A stretch of DNA of 64,000 nt, taken from Kitasatospora sp044457565 (GTDB taxonomy: Bacteria > Actinomycetota > Actinomycetes > Streptomycetales > Streptomycetaceae). The translations under genes were made by a program, and so were the position numbers. Each line of letters begins with the position of its first letter. Positions within the stretch are counted from its first letter, which is position 1. The DNA lies in NCBI RefSeq assembly GCF_044457565.1, contig NZ_JBITGZ010000007.1:248001-312000 (forward strand). The letters run 5' to 3'. Below are positions 58,293 through 64,000 of the stretch, one piece after another. The notes beneath the pieces are model-generated. The model ran no database searches and was not told the DNA's origin. It worked only from the letters and a program-made list of their open reading frames with translations.

Positions 58293-59348
58293 GTGGAACC
58301 CGTCCTTATCGTCCTGGTCGTCCTGGTCGTGGTGGCATTCATCGCGCTGATCAAGACGATCCAGGTCATCCCGCAGGCCAGCGCCGCGATCGTGGAGCGC
58401 TTCGGCCGCTACACCCGGACGCTCAACGCCGGCCTGAACATCGTCGTCCCGTTCATCGACCGGGTACGCAACCGCATCGACCTGCGCGAGCAGGTCGTGC
58501 CCTTCCCGCCGCAGCCGGTGATCACCCAGGACAACCTGGTGGTCAACATCGACACGGTGATCTACTACCAGGTCACCGACGCCCGGGCGGCCACCTACGA
58601 GGTCGCCAGCTACATCCAGGCGATCGAGCAGCTCACCGTCACCACGCTGCGCAACATCATCGGCTCGATGGACCTCGAATCCACCCTGACCTCCCGCGAG
58701 GTCATCAACGCCGGCCTGCGCGGCGTCCTGGACGAGGCGACCGGCAAGTGGGGCATCCGGGTCAACCGGGTCGAGCTCAAGGCGATCGAGCCGCCGACCT
58801 CCATCCAGGACTCGATGGAGAAGCAGATGCGCGCCGACCGTGACAAGCGCGCCGCGATCCTCACCGCCGAGGGTGCCCGGCAGGCCGCCATCCTGCGGGC
58901 CGAAGGCGACAAGCAGGCCGAGGTGCTCAAGGCCGAGGGTGAGGCGCAGGCGGCGGTGCTGCGCGCCGACGGTGAGGCGGCGGCCATCCGGACGGTCTTC
59001 GAGGCCATCCACGACGGCGACGCCGACCAGAAGCTGCTGGCGTACCAGTACCTGCAGACCCTGCCCGAATTGGCCAAGGGTGACTCCAACAAGCTCTGGA
59101 TCATCCCGAGCGAGGTCGGCGACGCGCTCAAGGGCCTCGGTGGCGCCTTCACCGGCCTGGCCGGCGCCAACGGCGGCGGGGCCGTCGCCCCGCCGGCAGC
59201 CCCGCCCGCGCCGCCCGCCACCCAGGTACCGCTGGACCCGGCGGCCGGCCCCGCCGCCGGACCGCGTCCGGTGGACACCGACACCAAGGGCGCCGCCCGC
59301 CCCCGGATCGACCCGATCCGCGGGTACCAGAAGAACGCCCCGGAGTAG
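58293..59348 (+). CDS. SPFH (stomatin/prohibitin/flotillin) domain protein
   Basis: A 351-residue protein. One N-terminal membrane helix (VLIVLVVLVVVAFIALI) precedes the SPFH domain (about 18-190: QVIPQASAAIVERFGRYTRTLNAGLNIVVPFIDRV, QVVPFPPQPVITQDNLVVNIDT). A long coiled coil of Ala/Glu heptads follows (about 190-255: LRAEGDKQAEVLKAEGEAQ), then a Pro/Ala/Gly-rich tail. It forms oligomeric membrane scaffolds with NfeD. GTG 58293 follows GGGGAG. A strong terminator follows. Confidence 0.94.
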   Translation: MEPVLIVLVVLVVVAFIALIKTIQVIPQASAAIVERFGRYTRTLNAGLNIVVPFIDRVRNRIDLREQVVPFPPQPVITQDNLVVNIDTVIYYQVTDARAATYEVASYIQAIEQLTVTTLRNIIGSMDLESTLTSREVINAGLRGVLDEATGKWGIRVNRVELKAIEPPTSIQDSMEKQMRADRDKRAAILTAEGARQAAILRAEGDKQAEVLKAEGEAQAAVLRADGEAAAIRTVFEAIHDGDADQKLLAYQYLQTLPELAKGDSNKLWIIPSEVGDALKGLGGAFTGLAGANGGGAVAPPAAPPAPPATQVPLDPAAGPAAGPRPVDTDTKGAARPRIDPIRGYQKNAPE

Positions 59349-59379
59349 TCCCCGCGCAGTCCCCGAGCAGTTCCCGCAC
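59346..59379 (+). repeat. Three imperfect 11-bp repeats after the SPFH stop codon
   Basis: TAGTCCCCGCG, CAGTCCCCGAG and CAGTTCCCGCA follow in series; the first contains the TAG stop codon. They end at the terminator stem. Confidence 0.6.
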
Positions 59380-59381
59380 CG

Positions 59382-59424
59382 GGCCGAGGGCCCGCTCCGC
59401 ATCGCGCGGAGCGGGCCCTCGGCC
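59382..59424 (+). terminator. Terminator of the NfeD-SPFH operon
   Basis: A perfect 19-bp stem (arm begins GGCCGAGGGCCC and ends GCTCCGC) with an ATCGC loop. Confidence 0.88.
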
Positions 59425-59517
59425 GTTCCGGATGCTGGATCGGCCCTAGGCGCACGGCGCGGCGTCCGGCATGATCGCTCCGGAGAGCGGTGACAGGACC
59501 GAGCGCAGAGGTGGGGC

Positions 59518-60282
59518 ATGACAGTCTGGGAGGCCGTCGCCGTCCTGTTCGCGGGCGTCGGCGCCGGGATGATCAACGTGATCGTCGGCTCCGGCACCCT
59601 GATCACCTTCCCGGTCCTGCTCGCGGTCGGCGTACCGCCCGTCACCGCCAACGTCTCCAACTCCTTCGGGCTGGTCCCCGGCTCCCTCAGCGGCGTCATC
59701 GGCTACCGGCGGGAGCTCGCCGGACAGGGCCGCCGCCTCGCCCGGCTCGGTACGGCCTCACTGATCGGCGGCCTGATCGGCGCCCTGCTGCTGGTGAAGC
59801 TGCCCAGCGCCGCCTTCGACGCGATCGTCCCGGTGCTGATCCTGCTGGCCCTGGTCCTGGTGGTGATCCAGCCCCGGGTGGCCCGCGCCGTCGCCGCCCG
59901 GCGGGGGGACACCGGCGGCCCGGACCCGGACGGCGGCGCGCTGCTCCTCGCCGGGGTCTTCCTCACCGGCATCTACGGCGGCTACTTCGGCGCGGCCCAG
60001 GGCGTCCTGCTGCTCGCCCTGATGGGCATGCTCCTCCAGGAGGAGATGCAGCGCATCAACGGGGTGAAGAACGCCCTGGCCATGATCGTCAATGGCGTCG
60101 CCGCGGTGTTCTTCCTGTTCACCTCCACCGTCGACTGGACGGCCGCACTGCTCATCGCGGTCGGCTCGCTGGTCGGCGGCCTGGCCGGAGCCAAGGTGGG
60201 GCGCCGGCTGCCGCCGCCCGTACTGCGCTCGGTCATCGTGGTGGTGGGCCTCGCCGCCGTCACCAAACTGGTCGTCAGCTGA
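59518..60282 (+). CDS. TSUP (TauE/SafE) family permease
   Basis: A 254-residue protein with about eight helices in two repeats: GAGMINVIVGSGTLITFPVLLAVGVPPVTANVSNSFG, and TGIYGGYFGAAQGVLLLALMG with QRINGVKNALAMIVNG. TSUP proteins move sulfite, sulfoacetate or organosulfur anions. The substrate is unknown. ATG 59518 has GAGGTGGGG upstream. It is monocistronic. Confidence 0.92.
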   Translation: MTVWEAVAVLFAGVGAGMINVIVGSGTLITFPVLLAVGVPPVTANVSNSFGLVPGSLSGVIGYRRELAGQGRRLARLGTASLIGGLIGALLLVKLPSAAFDAIVPVLILLALVLVVIQPRVARAVAARRGDTGGPDPDGGALLLAGVFLTGIYGGYFGAAQGVLLLALMGMLLQEEMQRINGVKNALAMIVNGVAAVFFLFTSTVDWTAALLIAVGSLVGGLAGAKVGRRLPPPVLRSVIVVVGLAAVTKLVVS

Positions 60283-60550
60283 TCCCGGGTAGCCCGCCGG
60301 CTCCACCTGCCACCCCGCCGCCGGGGAGAGACCGAATGGCCCTCGGGATTCCCGAGATCGGTGCACGGCGCGAGAGGGTGTTGCGCGCGGCGGGCCCGGC
60401 CTTCCTATGCTCCTACGAGTGCACCTTCCGTCCGTACTGCACCGAGGCGACGACGGCCGGCCGCCCCCGCCCACGGGGGTCGCCCCCTTCGCGCCGTCGC
60501 GCCGGACGGCCCGACCACCCAAGGCACGACCACCCAAGGGGAGCGGCTCG

Positions 60551-60847
60551 ATGAGCGCAGCACGACTGACCGAGGACGAGATCACGGCGGGCCTGGCCCG
60601 GCTGCCGCAGTGGTCGCGGGAGGGCGACACCATCGTGCGCACCGCGGACGCCGCCGACTTCCCGGCCGCGATCCGGGTGGTGGCGGCCGTGGCCGAGGAC
60701 GCCGAGGCACTGAACCACCACCCCGACATCGACATCCGCTGGCGTACCCTTCGCTTCGCCCTCTCCACCCACAGCGCGGGCGGCCTCACCGAGCTCGACC
60801 TCACCCTGGCCGCCCGGATCGACAAGGCCCTGAACGCCGAGGCCTGA
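60551..60847 (+). CDS. 4a-hydroxytetrahydrobiopterin dehydratase (PCD/DCoH)
   Basis: A 98-residue protein of the pterin-4a-carbinolamine dehydratase family: PQWSREGDTIVRT, then EALNHHPDIDIRWRTLRFALSTHSAGGLTELDLTLAARID, with the catalytic His pair (NHHPD) and the later His. It recycles the pterin used by aromatic amino acid hydroxylases. ATG 60551 has GGGGAG upstream. A strong hairpin follows. The 268 bp before it hold no gene I can support. Confidence 0.94.
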   Translation: MSAARLTEDEITAGLARLPQWSREGDTIVRTADAADFPAAIRVVAAVAEDAEALNHHPDIDIRWRTLRFALSTHSAGGLTELDLTLAARIDKALNAEA

Positions 60848-60874
60848 GGCCCCGACCGCCCTGACCGTCCGTTA

Positions 60875-60904
60875 CGGGTGGAGCGGAGTGGGCCGCTCCA
60901 CCCG
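60875..60904 (+). terminator. Terminator of the pterin dehydratase gene
   Basis: CGGGTGGAGCGG and CCGCTCCACCCG form a perfect 12-bp stem with an AGTGGG loop. It lies only 50 bp before the next gene's start. Confidence 0.8.
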
Positions 60905-60954
60905 GCGTGAGATGCTGACTGCCGCAGCGCACGCAGTCGGGACGGACGGAACGT

Positions 60955-62907
60955 ATGGCTCAGGACCTTCCCCCTACCTTCGGCCGGGACTACCCCGACC
61001 ACCAGGCCGGGCAAGGCCCTGCCGGCTACGACCAGCAGCAGTCCTGGTACCCGCAGCAGCAGGGCCACGACGGCGGCGCCGGTCAGCACGTCTGGTACCC
61101 CGAGCAGGGCGGGCAGGGACACCAGGACCCCCAGCCGGTCTGGCACGACCAGCAGGCGCAGCAGGCCTGGCAGCACGGCGTCCCCGAGCAGTACGAAACC
61201 GACGTCTACGGCAACCCGGTCGCCGCCTACGGCGGCCACGGCAGCGTCGGCGGCGCCGGCGACCAGGGCAACTACGGCTTCTACGGGCACGGTTCGAGTG
61301 CCGACCACGGCCAGGGCCACGCGGGTGGCTACGACGAGCCCGGGGCCTACCAGGACGGGCCTGCCCAGCAGCTCTACGCGTCCTCCGGTGCAGAGTCCAC
61401 CCAGGGCGGCCACCTCACCGTCGAGCCGGCGGCCGGTAGCGCCTTCGCGACCTCCACCGACGCCGCCGCCCCCGCCGACGGCAGCCCGTCCGCCCCCGGC
61501 CCGGACCCCGCCCCCGGCCCGGCGCGACGCGGTGACGCCCCCCGCTCGTCGCTCGCCGCGAAGGCCAGGGCCGCCGCCGACGCCGTCATCTCCGCCGACC
61601 ACGCGCCCGCTCCCCGGGCCCTGGCGATACGCGCCGGCGCCGGCATAGCCGCCCTCGCCGTCCTGGTGACCGCCGGCCTGGTGGTCAGCGGAGAGCAGCG
61701 CGGCGGCGACTCCATCGAGGCCACCGGCGGCGAGAAGGGCTTCACCGTCGCCCACGCCAAGGTCTGGGCGGCCGCGGCCGCGGCCGACGCCCAGCAGGGC
61801 GCCGACGACACCCTGGTCGGCGGATGGCTGCTGGACAATGCCGTGGTCCGGGCCGACAGCACCGGCCTGCACGCCTACGACCTGGCCACCGGCAAGCCCA
61901 TCTGGACCGCCGAACCTCCCGCCCAGGGCGCCGCGCTCTGCGGCCTCGCCCCGTCCGTCAACGCGGGCGGCCTCGGCGCCGCGCTCTTCCGGCCCCGCGC
62001 CGACCCCAAGAGCCCCTGCACCCTGGTCACCGCCGTCGACACCAGGACCGGCAAGACCGCCTGGACGAAGACCGTCTCGGATGCCAAGGACGGCTACACC
62101 GCCCGGATTGCCGTCACCGACGACAAGGTGATCGCGGTCGGCGACGACAAGGCGCTCGCCTGGGAGGCCGCCGACGGCAAGGACGTCTGGCAGTACACCG
62201 GCCAGGGCAGGTTCTGCACGCTCTCCGGCGGCGCCCAGGGCAAGACCGTCGTGATCCACAGCAGCTGCGCCGACTCCACCCCGGTCGACCAGGCCGTCGC
62301 ACTGAACACCGCCGACGGCAAGGTCAGCTGGTGGCGCGGCCTCAACAACCAGCCGAAGACGGTCACGGTGCTCTCCGCCGAGCCCGCCGCCGTCCTCACC
62401 ACGGGGGAGAAGCCGGCCGAGGACCGGGTCTTCGCCTGGGGGCAGACCGGGGACCCGGCCGCCGAGATCCCGGTCGGCGCCGAGGAGGCCAGGCTCGACG
62501 CCGGCCGCGGCGCCTTCTCCGCCGCGCCCGGCGTGTTCTTCCAGGACCGGACCATGATCGGCATGCTGACGTCCGCCGCGGGCGGCCCCGTCTCGATCGC
62601 CGCCTACGACCTGAACACCGGCAAGCAGGTGTGGGCGACCAAGGCCTCCGAGAAGGGCAGGGTCCGGGCGGTCGGCCTGGACAAGGGCGCGCTGGTGCTC
62701 GCCGCCGACGAGCGGGTCGGCCAGCCGGCGCACCTCAGCCGGTTCGGGCTCACCGGCGGCCAGGAGACGGTCGGCGGCAGCTTCCCCGAGGGCACCGGCT
62801 CGCTGCTGATCTCGGGCCGGGTGATGACCGGCGGCGGCCGGACGGTCGTCGTGCCCGAGCACTCGGCCAACTTCGGGATTGCGTCCGCGTACGAGGCGAA
62901 GGACTGA
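60955..62907 (+). CDS. PQQ-binding-like beta-propeller protein with Gln-rich N-terminus
   Basis: A 650-residue type II membrane protein. Residues 1-210 are disordered and rich in Gln, Gly, Tyr and His (DQQQSWYPQQQ, HDQQAQQAWQHG). One helix (IRAGAGIAALAVLVTAGLVV, about 223-243) is followed by an extracytoplasmic domain with PQQ-like blades: GLHAYDLATGKPIWTAE, VDTRTGKTAWTKT, LAWEAADGKDVWQYT, LNTADGKVSWWRGL and YDLNTGKQVWATK. No quinone-enzyme residues are evident; it is likely a scaffold or sensor. ATG 60955. Streptomyces encode several such proteins beside kinases, but none is here. Confidence 0.85.
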   Translation: MAQDLPPTFGRDYPDHQAGQGPAGYDQQQSWYPQQQGHDGGAGQHVWYPEQGGQGHQDPQPVWHDQQAQQAWQHGVPEQYETDVYGNPVAAYGGHGSVGGAGDQGNYGFYGHGSSADHGQGHAGGYDEPGAYQDGPAQQLYASSGAESTQGGHLTVEPAAGSAFATSTDAAAPADGSPSAPGPDPAPGPARRGDAPRSSLAAKARAAADAVISADHAPAPRALAIRAGAGIAALAVLVTAGLVVSGEQRGGDSIEATGGEKGFTVAHAKVWAAAAAADAQQGADDTLVGGWLLDNAVVRADSTGLHAYDLATGKPIWTAEPPAQGAALCGLAPSVNAGGLGAALFRPRADPKSPCTLVTAVDTRTGKTAWTKTVSDAKDGYTARIAVTDDKVIAVGDDKALAWEAADGKDVWQYTGQGRFCTLSGGAQGKTVVIHSSCADSTPVDQAVALNTADGKVSWWRGLNNQPKTVTVLSAEPAAVLTTGEKPAEDRVFAWGQTGDPAAEIPVGAEEARLDAGRGAFSAAPGVFFQDRTMIGMLTSAAGGPVSIAAYDLNTGKQVWATKASEKGRVRAVGLDKGALVLAADERVGQPAHLSRFGLTGGQETVGGSFPEGTGSLLISGRVMTGGGRTVVVPEHSANFGIASAYEAKD

Positions 62908-62941
62908 GGCCCTGCCGCCGGGGGCCATCGATCGTCGCGTG

Positions 62942-62982
62942 CCCGTGCCGCGTCCGCCCCACCCGGGCGGACGCGGCACGGG
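62942..62982. terminator. Bidirectional terminator, PQQ-like / HNH genes
   Basis: A perfect 18-bp stem (CCCGTGCCGCG then TCCGCCC) with a CACCC loop sits between the two convergent genes. Confidence 0.85.
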
Positions 62983-62999
62983 ACTTGCCGGCGTACGGC

Positions 63000-63533
63000 T
63001 CAGGCAGCCGCCGTCGCCACCGTGCCGGCCTGGGCCGGCAGCCAGGCGGCCAGCTCCCGTACGTCGGAACCGCGCAGCCCGAGCGCCAGCATCAGCGTGG
63101 CCTGCGGAGTCGGCTCGAAGGGCTTGCGCAGCAGCCGCATGCCCGCCTGCTCCGGCGTCCGGTCGGCCTTGCGCTGGTTGTCCTCCGCGCACGCGGCCAC
63201 CGTGTTCAGCCAGCTGTCCGCGCCGCCGCGCGACTTCGGCTGGAGGTGGTCGACGGTGGTCGCCCGGCGCCCGCAGTAGGCGCACAGGTGCTGGTCACGC
63301 ACCAACACCCCCCGCCGGGACCACGGCGCACGTTGTCGGAACGGCACTCTTACGTACCGTTGCAGCCTGATCACCCGCGGCACCGGGACGATGACACCCG
63401 TACCGCGCACCGTCCGGAGCGGATGGGCCTGCTCGACCACCGCCTTGTCCTGCAGTACCAGCACCACGGCCCGCTGCAACGACACCGTCGTCAGCGGCTC
63501 GTAGCTCGCATTGAGCACCAGCGTGTTACGCAC
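63000..63533 (-). CDS. HNH endonuclease family protein
   Basis: A 177-residue protein: LVLNASYEPLTTVSLQRAVVLVLQDKAVVEQ at the start, then the HNH core CAYCGRRATTVDHLQPKSRGGADSWLNTVAACAEDNQRKADRT, with a CxxC zinc pair, catalytic DH, Asn and a second Cys. The family is conserved in actinobacteria; the target is unknown and it is not a homing enzyme by context. GTG 63533 (VRNTLVLNA) has GGGAAGG 9 nt upstream; GTG 63542 is nearer to it and less likely. It is divergent from tyrS. Confidence 0.9.
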   Translation of the reverse strand: MRNTLVLNASYEPLTTVSLQRAVVLVLQDKAVVEQAHPLRTVRGTGVIVPVPRVIRLQRYVRVPFRQRAPWSRRGVLVRDQHLCAYCGRRATTVDHLQPKSRGGADSWLNTVAACAEDNQRKADRTPEQAGMRLLRKPFEPTPQATLMLALGLRGSDVRELAAWLPAQAGTVATAAA

Positions 63534-63745
63534 CTCGGCCACCCTTCCCTGGGCGTGCCACGGCGGCACGACCGTCCCCACACACGTCACTGCCGCCGCG
63601 CGGCGGTGGGACCACTGTGAAGGGGCCCGAGGCCGTCGAACAACGGAATTTCCGGTGTTGCCACGGGGCACCGGCGGTGCCCGGCCGAAAACCCGGTGGT
63701 CCGGAGCGCGTACTCTCTAGAACGCTGGAGCCGTTCCGTACCGGG

Positions 63746-63790
63746 GCCCGATCGAACAGGGCCCGTCCCGGGGACGGACGCCCGATCGAA
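63746..63790 (+). repeat. Direct repeat GCCCGATCGAA in the tyrS leader
   Basis: GCCCGATCGAA occurs at 63746-63756 and 63780-63790, the second abutting the ribosome site. Between them lies CCGTCCCGGGGACGG (63763-63777), a hairpin. GGGCCC flanks the first copy on both sides. No T-box sequence is recognisable. Confidence 0.5.
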
Positions 63791-63804
63791 GGAGAAGCGT
63801 GACC

Positions 63805-64000
63805 GTGACGGACATCGTCGACGAGCTGCGGTGGCGTGGGCTGATCGCCCTGTCCACCGACGAGGACGCACTGCGCAAGGCGTTCGCGGACGGCCCGGTC
63901 ACGTTCTATTGCGGCTTCGACCCGACGGCCCCGAGCCTGCACCTCGGCAACCTGGTCCAGATCCTCACCATGCGTCGCATCCAGCAGGCCGGGAACCTGC
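63805..64000 (+). CDS. tyrS: Tyrosyl-tRNA synthetase, N-terminal part
   Basis: The first 65 residues are present before the window ends. VTDIVDELRWRGLIALSTDEDALRKAF is followed by VTFYCGFDPTAPSLHLGNLVQILTMRRIQQAGN, which contains the class I HIGH-like motif as HLGN and the Tyr-binding FDPTAPSLH stretch. GTG 63805 has AAGGAG 10 nt upstream; GTG 63799 is the alternative, 4 nt away. The upstream region is shared with the HNH gene. A TACTCT at 63711-63716 may be its -10. Confidence 0.95.
   Translation, partial: MTDIVDELRWRGLIALSTDEDALRKAFADGPVTFYCGFDPTAPSLHLGNLVQILTMRRIQQAGNL

Noticed and set aside
63600..63800. T-box leader for tyrS
   Set aside because: No GGGTGG-ACCGCG-type sequence and no specifier loop that I can recognise.

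Overview
This 64 kb window comes from a very GC-rich (low to mid 70s percent by eye) actinobacterial chromosome. GTG and TTG starts, leaderless promoters, strong third-position GC, a crotonyl-CoA carboxylase/reductase, an InhA-type FabI, an SGM_5486-type micro-protein and an FHA-ABC fusion together point to Streptomycetaceae (Streptomyces or Kitasatospora). I see no rRNA or tRNA gene, no insertion sequence, no prophage and no CRISPR array.

Region 1 (1-10.8 kb): the N-terminal 356 residues of Ccr cut by the left edge, a TetR regulator and a tandem-duplicated 3-hydroxyacyl-CoA dehydrogenase (acetyl-CoA / ethylmalonyl-CoA metabolism); a glutamine-synthetase-like enzyme overlapping an amidohydrolase (the two halves of fungal FluG as separate genes); a secreted subtilisin; a HipA-like kinase; an SRPBCC protein.

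Region 2 (11.1-22.5 kb): an exopolysaccharide locus. A GT4 glycosyltransferase stands first. A tightly coupled operon follows: initiating phosphoglycosyl transferase, O-antigen-polymerase-like protein, MurJ/Wzx-like flippase, polysaccharide deacetylase, second GT4, Wzz-like protein and CelD/BcsL acyltransferase. A convergent secreted GH26-like glycosidase closes it. This looks like a compact Wzx/Wzy-type system for a short repeat unit.

Region 3 (23-31 kb): a beta-propeller-like secreted protein, an ABC-F ATPase with a candidate seven-residue leader peptide in its 5' leader, a small HTH protein, a crotonase, a five-gene Asp23/Gls24-AmaP envelope-stress operon and an atypical SDR.

Region 4 (31-64 kb): mostly conserved housekeeping genes, which from memory resemble the tyrS-moaA-fabG-fabI neighbourhood of S. 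coelicolor: SURF1, DEDDh exonuclease, alcohol dehydrogenase, DUF485/acetate permease, MoaA, DUF3099, GlsB, TldD-TldE-KptA, metallo-beta-lactamase fold, FabG-FabI, GntR regulator divergent from a CynX-type transporter, SixA, SerB, FHA-ABC transporter, GAF histidine kinase and NarL regulator, ABC ATPase, NfeD and SPFH pair, TSUP permease, pterin dehydratase, PQQ-like protein, HNH nuclease and the start of TyrS.

The most interesting non-coding signals are a 19-bp dyad in the ccr promoter, a leader ORF before the ABC-F gene, a 17-bp dyad over the CynX start codon, eight copies of a heptamer before the GAF kinase, and short tandem reiterations that begin at or just after the stop codons of several genes. 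I found no wholly new system that the sequence alone can prove.
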